Shown here: one piece after another, positions 32,496 through 42,500 of the stretch
Position numbering within the stretch: the first letter of the stretch is position 1
How the letters are laid out: every line of letters starts with the position of its first letter
NCBI GenBank assembly: GCA_002914845.1
Contig: JXTC01000492.1
Location: 148,772-212,771, forward strand
Length of the DNA: 64,000 nucleotides
Source of the DNA: Trema orientale
Lineage: Eukaryota > Streptophyta > Magnoliopsida > Rosales > Cannabaceae
Direction of reading: 5' to 3'
Translations under genes and position numbers: made by a program
The notes under the pieces: model-generated
Databases searched by the model: none
What the model saw: only the letters and a program-made list of their open reading frames with translations
What the model was told of the DNA's origin: nothing

Positions 32496-32509
32496 AGTTT
32501 GGGGGTATC
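32496..32509 (+). other. Polypurine tract of Tat/Athila-like element
   Basis: GAGTTTGGGGGTATC immediately precedes the TGATAAG start of the 3' LTR. Sequence of this kind is standard for Athila/Tat elements. Confidence 0.8.
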
Positions 32510-34023
32510 TGATAAGTGTGTATTTTACTCACAAATCAAGTATTTTTCAAGTTCAAATAATTGTAAGTTCTCAATTATTTGTGTTGTTTTAATATTATTT
32601 TATATTTTTATTATAGAAAATAAGAAATTGAGGCTTAGTGTATATTCGGTACTAAATAGGAGAAGTTTACGAAGCCGTTAATAGCCGAAATGAGGCTCGG
32701 AGCATCGAAGAGAGCTAAAAAGCTCATCTGGACCAACAGCTAGGCATCGCGGTGCCAAAAATGAGCACCATAGTGCCTCAGCTCTAGGGCATTGGCGCCG
32801 TGGTGCCAGACAGTGGCACCGCGGTGCCACTGCGATTTCAGCACGTGCACAAGCCGAATTTTCTCCATTTTACAGCCACGAGTCCACTCGTTTTTGGCCA
32901 ACTTTAAGAGCAATTTTTGACCATTGATCTAACACCAATGGATGGTTAGATTTCTCCCTTTCTTAGGTCATCTTAGTAATCTTTAAGTACACACTTTAGC
33001 CTCTATTTGAAGTGTGGGGAGTTGGAAGAGGACGCACACCCTTGAGAGCTAAAAATCCTAGAGAGAGAGAGCTTTGAAGTTGAAATTTGGAGAGGATTCT
33101 TGAGAAAGATACTTGAAGAATTAAAGGCGTGAAGTTTTACCTCTACAAAAGAGTTTTCTCTTCATCTTTCTCTCCCTAATCTTATTTGAATTTTGTATTG
33201 TGCATATTGTATAATTTGTTTGGAATATTGAAATTCTTTATGAGATTAGCCTTGGATTCTACTATGCTTGGATTGATTCTCTATCTTAGGATTTGATATA
33301 CCTTTTTTATACTTTGTTTTACTTATTTTGTTAATTGTTGGCTTATTTTCAATTATCTATTCATTTATGTTTCTCCTTGCTTATTGCCTCTAATTTATTT
33401 GGCCAATGAATTAGTTGAACTTAGGTTGTGATTTTGATATTTGAGAGAGTTTGATTTCATAAACTGGAATTGAGAAACATAGTTTAGGTTGTTGTGAGAC
33501 CGAGAGGAGATCAACACCCAGATAATCAAATTAAGAAGTTCTTAAGGGCTAGACTTAATGAGTGCTTAGAGAACCGGGTTAGATAGAGATATCAACTTGG
33601 GTACTTAGGCATATTATCTCATTCGGCACTCGAGAGAAGGAATGTGGTTAGATTAGGTCACTTGATTAGTGAATTTAGTGGAATTAGTCTAATAATTGCT
33701 TAATTTGACGAATTTAGGAATAATTAGGGGAAATCATGTCCTTAGTATATTAGTGCATAGTAATTTCCATATTTTATTTACATAATTCTTTTTATCTTTG
33801 TTTTTACTCATTTTATTTTAAATTCATTTAGTTTTGATACCTAGATAAAATTAGGTTATGATAATTTTGGTACTTAACAACTAATCTAAAACCGTTCTTG
33901 CCGCTATATTAGTTAATTCTAAGTTTCACTAGACTTGCTAGGTTAGTTAATAGGAGGTAATTATAAATATTAATTTGATACTGGAGTTTATTTTCAACGA
34001 CATAAACGTGTTCTCCATTGTCA
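32510..34023 (+). repeat. 3' LTR of Tat/Athila-like element
   Basis: It starts TGATAAGTGTGT and ends CTCCATTGTCA, followed by target-site copy GTCTG (34024-34028). It matches the 5' LTR throughout, with scattered substitutions and small indels, so the insertion is fairly old but well preserved. Confidence 0.9.
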
Positions 34024-36223
34024 GTCTGTCAAACGGTCTAAAACGGCTAATTTTCTTTCTAGTCTATATATAAAGGGTTTTTAACACTTGAAACAATTTT
34101 TGAACATTCTTACATAGCTTTAAATATACTTTTAAAGTGTTCAAACCTTCTTTTGTGAATCAAACTTTCAAAATCTACTTTTTCACAAAAGTCCATTGAG
34201 CCAAACTAGATCATACTTTGTGTTCTCATTTATTCTTTCTAGGCTTACTTTATATCAATCCTTTTTCTTATGAGAGATTTTAGTTGAGTGTATCAAAAAC
34301 CGAATTGTATTTGTGAGGTGAGGTTGACACCGGATTCATAAACAATCCGGTTTAGGTGAGATTGGCACCGGAGTCTAAACAATCCGTATTAGGCGTAATA
34401 GAGTCGGATTCAAGGCTATTGTAAAGGCGTGAGTATACCTAAGGAGAAAGTACTCTTTGTGTAAAAGGGACGGTCAAGCCCATTCTCTTGATCCGATAGT
34501 GGATAGCTCGAAGTGAGTTGCCAAGAACCGGGGACGTAGACAAACCGTCGTGTTTGTTGAACCTCGTAAAAATAGTGCTTGCATTTTTCTATTCCTGTCT
34601 CTTTATATTTATTTATCTTGAGTTTGTGCATGCAATTTATCTATTTTTACTTGTTGTAGCCTTTACTTGCTAAATTTACTTGTTTGTCAGGAAAAGTTTG
34701 CAAAATTTTTTAAAACTCAATTCACCCCCCTCCCCCCCCCGCGCTTCTTGGGTTAGCTACTTTGGACTTACAATTTTTACAGCACACATAATCTATAGTT
34801 TACCAAATACTAGATACTGATTTTAAACAGTACAACAGTTTTGTAAATTAAATTTGCCAAATGACTAGACCTATTTTTTCACAGTTGCTTTTGCTCACAG
34901 TACAACTATAACACAAAACAGTATAGCAATATCAAACTAGCCCTAAGAAATATTCAAATGCTCAAATAAGGAAAGTTGACTTCTTGATATTAGTTAGTCA
35001 ATACTGTTGTAATTAAAAAAGTATGATTTACTAAAAAAGTTTATAATAAAAATAAATGGAGGAAATTTTTCGAAAAATGGCAAACAATTCCATTTATAAG
35101 TCCATATGGTCCCATTTTTTGGCAGTTTTTCTACCCTGAAAATATTACAAAATCAGAGAAAAAGAAAAGCAAGATAGACCAAAAAGGAAACATAGGGCAT
35201 TAATCTATGAACAATTAATATCTCTATTAAATTAGATTTATGCATAAAGAACATAACTTTATGCACAAAGAAAAAAGAAAAAGCAAACCCAGCTTAGATC
35301 TCAATCTAGTCAAACTGATGAATACAAAATTCATAAGTTAATTAAATTTCGTCTTCCTCTTTATCTTTCCCCCTAAAAATAAAAAGTTCAATTCTTATTT
35401 TCTGAGTTTTCATCATAAAATTAGGACTATCTAAGATATGTTGAAGCAAGATAATACAGTTGACTAGAGGAGTAAGATGATGATGTTAAAGACTACTAGA
35501 GAAGAGAGTGTTATGGACAAGAAGACAGATAAGAATAGATATTCAGAATTTATGGCGAGAAGTTTGTCAAAGAAGATGAGTGAATTAAAGATATTTTCTT
35601 TTCTTTCCTTTACTCTCTTTTCAAAACCTAAAAAATGGATAAATTAAAAAAAATTAATTTAAAGTATCTATTATTTAAATATTTGGCACCTGTTTTATGG
35701 GTCTTATCATAGGTGTGGGCAGGGACGGACGTACCTTGGGGCGAGTGGGGGCAAGAGCTCCTATTCAGTTTTCTTGAATTCAAATTTTACCCCTAAAATT
35801 GAGTTTTTTTTTTTTTTTTTTTTAAAATCCCCCACATGCTCTTACTCAATTTTTTTTTTTTTTCTCTTTTGCTTCTATTTGTTTTTCTTAATTTCATTGT
35901 TTCTAAAATTTAGGATATACTTCCCTTATTTTTCACAAAATTCTAAACTCCATTGGTTATTAAAAAAAAAAAAAAAAAAACTACCAACTACGCTTTAAAA
36001 TTTAGAACCCTTACTGAATATAACTTTCTTTCTTCGTCAAACTCTCGGGTCGGTTGATACTTCTTCTTCTTCTCTTCTTTTTTTTTTGCCCTTTTTCTTT
36101 TTACTCACACTAACTACTATAATGGATTCCTTAACTACTACTTCCCACTTAATTCTCGAAGCCTGATTACGCTTGGTTGTGTTTTTCTTTTAATTACACA
36201 CACACATGCATATATATATATAT

Positions 36224-36437
36224 GGAGGAATTCTCAGTGGTTACAATTTTTTTGTGACCATGAATGGATACTAAAAAAAGTAGTAATAGCATTAATTTTT
36301 TTTGATGGTAATAAATAACATTAAATTTTTTTGACCAACCACCAAACTAATCACCACTGTAAGATATTAGATCTAACGGCCTAAACCATTGTAACCATCC
36401 ATGAGTAAATATTATTGTAACCATTTAAACCAAACCC
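36224..36437. mobile_element. MITE family M2, inserted in TA repeat
   Basis: 214 bp flanked by TATATATATAT on both sides. Similar motifs occur near the two ends (GTGGTTACAATTTTTTTGTG near the left; GGTTTAAATGGTTACAATAA on the reverse strand of the right), with CCATGAATGG/CCATCCATGAG further in. Copy A at about 26905-26921 has only the TA tract, which proves the insertion. A partial copy lies at 12637-12718. Confidence 0.75.
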
Positions 36438-36632
36438 ATATATATATATATATATTTAAATGTATAGCTCCTATAATTCGAAGAAACAATTTTTCTTTAT
36501 ACTTTTGACAAATAAATATAACATTCAAAATATGGTCGTAGGCTTAACCTGATGGTAACCATACCTACCTCTAATATTGACGTATTAAGTTCAAATCTTC
36601 CAACCCAATTGTCAAAAAATATATATATATAT

Positions 36633-37308
36633 GGTGATGTTTCAATGGAGATTTTTATTTTTACTCCATGGATGGGTACTCTAATTTGGGCTATTGGATT
36701 TTAATCTAATCGCTAAAATAATATTCGTAGATTTACTAAAAAAAATTATTATAATTAATACATATATAAATATAGAAAGTTATTTAAAAAAAAAAAGATG
36801 GGTAACCTGATGAGTTGGTCAAATTTTTTATTTTATTTTTTTATAAGAAAATGAAACTAGTAAAAAATACTTAATAATCCCAAATCACTCTCAACTATCT
36901 TATTCGTTAGAAAAAAAAATACAACAAAAGATGTACAAATTTTAAGCTGTTTCACGCATAATTTTTTTTTCAAACAAATTTTCTTTTAGTGTAGTTGCTT
37001 TATTCATTTTTTTATTTATTTAAGAAAACAACTTATTCATAATATGAAAATTATGCTACCTTGAATTTTACCTTTTGTACAGTAAAAAAGAAATTTTATG
37101 AAATATTGAAGGTACAATTACATATAGTTTTAAATTAAAGGTAATTAAAAAATTAAACTTTAAATTAAATTATCAAAAATGAAATAAATAAAAAAAATTA
37201 GAAATTAATTATATTAATGAGATAACTTGTTATTATAGGTTTATTTCTAAATTAGTCAAACTTACCCATTCATAGAGCAAAAACAAACATACCCATTGAA
37301 AACTCACC
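36633..37308. mobile_element. MITE family M3, inserted in TA repeat
   Basis: Termini read GGTGATGTTTCAATGG on the left and GGTGAGTTTTCAATGG on the reverse strand of the right, followed by similar TTTTACTCCATGGATGGGTA / TTTTGCTCTATGAATGGGTA. Flanks are TATATATAT on both sides. It is 676 bp, very A+T-rich, with no coding capacity. Copy A has the empty site at about 27082-27092. Confidence 0.8.
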
Positions 37309-37788
37309 CTAATATATATATATATATATATATATTTATAACATTCAAACTCAAACAACTAAAAAAGAAGATCATGCAAAGATATATAATTTTGATATAA
37401 TTGATATAAGGTTGTCATAAAGTGTTTTTAAAATATGAAATTATTCCTAAATAGTTCAAATTATTGCTTTTTATATGATCGGTTTCTTAAAAAAAAATTA
37501 TTTATTATGCCCCAACTGAATTAAAATCCTAGATTCATCACTAGCAGTGAGCACGTGCTTATAAAGATACTCTTGTGTGGGCAGGCGCATATCAATTGAC
37601 TTATTTTGGATCATTTGATTAAAACAAACGGTTTAAAAGAGAGCTTTACCTACTAAGGGAAAAAATGTCATCCTTACAATAACCACTCTAGTAAATAAAA
37701 GTCAAATTTAAAATAAATTTCAAAATTTAACTGCATTGGTGTAAGATTTTTGTATTCAATGCTAAGATCTAACATTAACACATTGATT

Positions 37789-37906
37789 GTGGTTACAGGC
37801 TTAGTTTGATTGTTAACCGCATCTCCTATCTAACATAGTAGTTAAAGGTTTGAATCCCCCTATTCCTTTATTTAGAAGAAAAAAAAAAACGAAAGAGAAA
37901 ATAGCC
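37789..37906 (+). mobile_element. tRNA-derived SINE
   Basis: An 8-bp target duplication, CATTGATT (37781-37788 and 37907-37914), flanks about 118 bp. It contains a strong pol III B box (GGTTTGAATCCCC at about 37852-37864), an A-box-like GGCTTAGTTTGAT segment upstream (37798-37810), and an A-rich tail AGAAGAAAAAAAAAACG. Size, order and tail fit a plant SINE. Confidence 0.6.
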
Positions 37907-37945
37907 CATTGATTTAACACTTCATTAGATATTCACTCACACTAA

Positions 37946-38176
37946 GGCCGTGTTTACTAATCTGTAATTAACTATAAAAGGAATAGAAATCAATGAAGTG
38001 TTTCTCATCTCTATCATTTTTAGGTGTTTACTTACCCATTGGAGGCACAAATTTTAGGAAATTCTTCACATAGTTGGTTAAATTGAGAAGTAATCATTCA
38101 ATTTTTAATTTATTCTCATTCTTTTTTATACCCTTTCCTTTTACGTTTCTTTTCATTACGGATTAGTAAACATGCT
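37946..38176. mobile_element. MITE M8 with GTGTTTACTAATC termini
   Basis: The left end reads GGCCGTGTTTACTAATCTGT. The reverse strand of the right end reads TAGCATGTTTACTAATCCGT. The element is about 230 bp and non-coding. Its ends resemble those of PIF/Harbinger-type MITEs, but a 3-bp target duplication is not firm. Confidence 0.6.
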
Positions 38177-38451
38177 ATAAAAGTATATGCCTAACAAATA
38201 ACCATTTAATATATTTCTCAAGTTTAGGTCTAAATAATTTTAGTTTTATTTTAGAAAGGAAAAAATTCTTCTTGGCATTGTTCTTCAAAGTAGGTATGAG
38301 GAGTTCAATTTTTGCCTTATTTAGTTTAAGATTCTAAGGTTACTTTTATGTTTACTCAAACTACCATAGAGTATCTTATGTTTATCCTTGTAGTATGTAG
38401 AATATCTCAAGATACTACTGAATTATCAAAAGTTTTAACTTTACCCCGAAT

Positions 38452-39052
38452 TAGGGGTACTCATTGGTTAGAATTTAACCTATTTTAGCCATACTTTATC
38501 CAATCGAATTATAGGTTAGTTTTAAGAAATTACCATCAAATCCAATCAAATTTACCTATAAAAATCGATCCAATCTACGGTTTTTTAATCGGTTATGAGC
38601 AAAATATTTTGAAGATTTTTTTCTATTCTATTTCAAATTAAAATAATAAAAATCAAAATCTATATAACATAATAAAAATCTAGAGTCTTAAACTCTTGGC
38701 CTTTTTCTAATTTACTTCTAAGGAGAGGTAGTAAATGAGGGAAAGGGATGAATATACTACTTACTTGAGATAGAATTTTCATTTAATTTAGTGAAATAAG
38801 GTTTATATTAAGAGATACACAAGCCAAAAATAGAAAAACACTTGAATATATTTATTTTTTAGTTTAATTAATATAAATTTGATTGGTTCGGTTTTAGTTG
38901 GATATTTACTATGAGATTTACCAACCAAATCAATTCAATTAAAATCTGAAATTTAGCATCCAATCCAATTCAATTGTAATCGGATATCCAATTTCTGACA
39001 ATTGGATTGGTCAGTTTAATTAGTTTGGTTTGGACTTTGAGCACCTATCCTA
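38452..39052. mobile_element. Possible DNA-transposon derivative M9
   Basis: The left end (TTAGGGGTACTCATTGG) and the reverse strand of the right end (TTTAGGATAGGTGCTCAAAG) are similar. The interior is full of AATCCAATC/GATTGGATT repeats on both strands. No coding sequence and no clear target duplication. Confidence 0.35.
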
Positions 39053-39440
39053 AATCACTAAAATCATCACTCTTTTATTGAATTCAGTCCCAAATACTCA
39101 TTCGCATTTTTAATAAATACTTTAAAATTATGACAACTTTTATTTTCCATATATTTGTGTGTTAGATAAATAATTTCAGTAATTTAGGAGCATACCTGAA
39201 CTTTTAATAATTTGAGAAGTAAGGTGAAATATTTTATGCAATATTCGAGAAACAAACATAACATTTACCCTTAATATAAAAGAGTTAATTGCAAAAAGAA
39301 CCCTTAAAATTTAAACTCTATATTTTAGTTTCCAAACAGTTAAATATTTACAAAAGATATCATTTGGACTTACGTGTACAAATTTTTTGATTATTGTTAT
39401 TATTATTATTATTTTTCAGGAACCAAAACATGATGCTTAA
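39053..39440. other. Upstream flank of NTMT1, no element recognised
   Basis: A+T-rich sequence with a short TTATTATTATTATT run near 39395-39412. No other feature is supported. Confidence 0.4.
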
Positions 39441-39442
39441 CT

Positions 39443-39482
39443 AGTCTCTCTCTCTCTTTTTTTTTGGGACAGTTAACCCTAA
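39443..39482 (+). promoter_or_regulatory. Core promoter motifs of NTMT1: pyrimidine patch and telo-box
   Basis: A CTCTCTCTCTCTTTT run (a pyrimidine patch) at about 39443-39465 is followed by AACCCTAA (a telo-box) at 39475-39482, 44 bp before the first ATG. This pair is common in promoters of plant housekeeping genes. No good TATA box is seen at the usual distance. Confidence 0.45.
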
Positions 39483-39525
39483 TATTGAATTCTGATATTT
39501 GGATTCATTATTAGGTATTTCCGCA

Positions 39526-42500
39526 ATGCCACAACATCACTCAGCCATATGCCCTAGTGGTGTACTTAGAATACAGCTGAGTTGCTCTTGGGTGGCTCCT
39601 CTGCTCAAAGCTCCGTCCGAGTCTGACACTGTCCGAAGCAGAACCCGAGTTCGGGCTTCCATGGAGGTCGGCGGCTTAGACTCCGAAGGCCGCCAATTCA
39701 AGAATGCCGACGAGATGTGGACGGAACACGTCGGAGATCCCACCAAAAAGACCGAATGGTATCGCCAAGGCGTGGGCTACTGGGAGGTCAGTAACAAATT
39801 GCTCCTCCTTTTTAAGCTTCGGTTGATTTTCTCCGTCTGTTGGGTTTGCGTGTAAAGTGTTTGATGTTTTGCTTCTGAGAAAAAAAGGGTGTGGAGGCTT
39901 CGGTTGATGGAGTATTAGGTGGGTATGGGCATGTGAATGACGCGGACATCAAGGGCAGTGAAGCTTTTCTCAATATACTCCTTTCTGAGCGCTTTCCGAA
40001 AGCTTCAGCTGCAACAAGCCAACGTCATCTCGTTGCACTTGGTACTCTCTCTCTCTTTCTTTCTGTGTAATATATATATATGGGCACCAATTTTTTTTTT
40101 TTTTTTATAGGTATCAATTTGGCTAATAAAAATTTATCATGCATATTTTTTTATATTAAAAAGTAAAAAAAAGAAAAAATATTAATAATGTACGTCTTTT
40201 TATGCATTTCATTTTAGCCGTTAAATCATTATTAGATGATAATCCAACGGTTTTTTTTTTTTTTTTTTATTAATTGGGCCAATAAAAAATTTTTTTACAC
40301 TATTTTTTTATATTAAAATATAAGAAAAAAAAAAAATATTAATAATGTACGTCTTTTTATGCATTTCATTTTAGCCGTTAAATCATTATTAGATGATAAT
40401 CCAACGGTTAGAAAAAAAAATACCTACACATAATAAGTAAAAAAAAAAAAATACCTACCAGATTGGCAACCTATATATATATATGTGTGTGTTTGTGTGG
40501 TTGTGTGCTTCTAAAAGCCAAGCTGAGCTTAGCTTCTGGCATAAGCTAATGGTGCGCAAGCTGGAATTTATTCTGGCTTGGAAATACTTGTGAACAGAAA
40601 GAATGGATGCGGGTTTGTGTATTTTTTCTTGACCTTTTGAATAGTATCCATTGGGGAAAGAGATATTTGGAGCAGTATGTGCTTTTCTAAATTTCAGTAC
40701 TTAATTTGTTTGGTTTATTTTGTGTATTTAAAGAATGCAAATCACAGGGACAACATTACTACAGTTCCTTAGTTTCCTTTGTTTTTTAATAGAATGTATT
40801 GATACAAGAGTTTACCCATCATTGTCAAATTTTTAGATTACCAACTTCATTTTAAGATTACTTCTTGGGATGCTTCTGCAATTATGTATCTCAAAAAATT
40901 TCTTGGATCAGCAGTAGTGCTAAAAGAATGCTTATTTAGATTTTATCTATGGCAGTGTTTTTCTTTCTATGTACCATATTGTTCATATTTTTTCATGCTT
41001 TTAAGTTGAACATAGGTTAAACTTAAATGTCATTATTTTTTCCACCTTTTAAATTGAGTACATTGTGAGCATTCAACATTGAGCATCATCATACATGCAT
41101 ACTTAATCAATCCTTTTTTGGTGACAGTTCGTATCTTACCAATATTAAACTATTGCAGATTGTGGTTCTGGAGTTGGGAGAATCACGAAAAATCTTTTAA
41201 TAAGATATTTCAATGTGGTAGGTTCAGTTTCTGTGCCTCCGTCATTTTTTCATGTTATCCCCATGGAATATGTTTCCCCACGGTAGTTTTTTCAAAAGGA
41301 ATAGTATCACCTTTATACCTTGTATTTTGACACTTTGTTCAATTTATACCTTGTGTTTTAGTTATTATCAACATTAACCCTTAGATTTAAAATCTGTTAC
41401 AAATTTATACCCTGATACCAATGTTGAACAATTAATTTACTAAGATGATTTAATAAAATTATTCTCGGATAAGTTTTTATACAGTTTATTTTTAATTTTT
41501 TAAATGGCATTTTGGTAAATTAACTGTTCTAAATTGGTATCAGGGTATAAATTTATTACATATTTCAAATCTATGGGTCAGTGTTGATAATAACCAAAAT
41601 ATAAGGTACAATTTGAACAAAGTGTCAAAATACAAGATATAAAAATGACCTCTTTAAAATGTTATAAACGTGTGTAACATTTATCTCGGCATTTTCTTTT
41701 GACTCTTGAACTGATCTTGTAAATTACGCCGTTTTATAGGGACTTACAATCGTGACCAAAATTGAATGTCATCTAAATACTAGTTAAGCATGATTTATAT
41801 CAATCTATTTGGGAGTTTAAGAGAATTACGGGTGCTTTTTATTCTTTTACTCTTTGAATCATAAATCCAAGGCTTTTCTTATAAAAAAAAAAGAAAATTA
41901 TAGATTCAAGAACGCAACACAGGGTACTAAGAAACAAACAAGTACAAAAATTTGAAAAGAAAGAAAGATAACAAAAAGCTTTTTTTATGTCTGTTCAATT
42001 AAGAGCTACACGGTACTATTTCGTTGTACACATGAGAACCTCGGCACCCTGAAATATTTAATTGTCTTGCACTAATTTTACATCTGTCCACTATGTTTTT
42101 ATTGTATCTATAGACATATTAAAATTATCTGAACAACTGGATAGTATAATCAACAAGATCAATAACGGGAAATACCTATCTTGTACTAACACTGCAATGA
42201 ACAATCAATTGTAGTTTCAGACATTGTAATCAGTATTAGATATTCCTGTAGATTAATTAATGTTATATATGTGATAGAATTGAATATTTTTTTTTTGAGT
42301 AGAAATGAGTAACTAAATATTTAAAAAGAGGAGAAATACAAAGGGACAAGAAGTCCCCAAAGAAAGAGAATTAAAAGATGTACATAAAATTAGTACACAT
42401 TCGACCACCCCCAAAGCAGATCAGAAAACAAAAAATCCCTAAAATCTTTTTATTCCTCAACCCAAACTGCTACCCACAATTGAATGCTTTCCCAAGAACT

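Larger units (their letters stand above)
28299..34023 (+). mobile_element. Tat/Athila-like non-autonomous Ty3/gypsy element
   Basis: Two LTRs of 1513 and 1514 bp (28299-29811 and 32510-34023) flank a 2.7-kb interior. A primer-binding site (29817-29833) and a polypurine tract (about 32496-32509) are in the right places. The target duplication is GTCTT/GTCTG. This primer site and the GTTTGGGGGTATC tract are typical of the Tat/Athila branch. The interior holds one short decayed ORF (30062-30503) and long non-coding sequence, with no RT or integrase, so it would depend on another element for movement. Confidence 0.85.
27681..34772 (+). mobile_element. Solo LTR of a SIRE-like copia element, itself interrupted
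   Basis: 27681-28298 plus 34024-34772 together equal one LTR of about 1.36 kb, homologous to the reverse complement of the LTR at 60070-61415. ATTTT flanks it on both sides (27676-27680 and 34773-34777). The first bases read TATTGAGTC, where the other copy has TGTTGAGTC. The end is ...GGACTTACA. Only one LTR lies between the duplications, so internal sequence was lost by LTR-LTR recombination. A C-rich run at about 34726-34740 precedes the end. Confidence 0.8.
35724..37548. mobile_element. hAT-like non-autonomous element M6, copy B, with two nested MITEs
   Basis: The same termini as copy A (AGGGACGGACGTACCTTGGGG and TCCTAGATTCATCACTAGC). The extra length comes mostly from MITEs at 36224-36437 and 36633-37308, which sit in (TA)n tracts. 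Confidence 0.5.
27521..37766. repeat. Tandem duplication copy B, interrupted
   Basis: Copy B is 27521-27680 plus 34773-37766. It is split by a solo LTR insertion (27681-34772) and carries two additional MITEs (36224-36437 and 36633-37308). Once these are removed it is collinear with copy A to its end, GCTAAG at 37766. Confidence 0.85.

Noticed and set aside
34726-34741. Poly-C run as a possible G-quadruplex regulatory element
   Set aside because: It is at the C-rich 3' part of a SIRE-like LTR, where related copies are C-rich too. A sequence run alone does not support a function.
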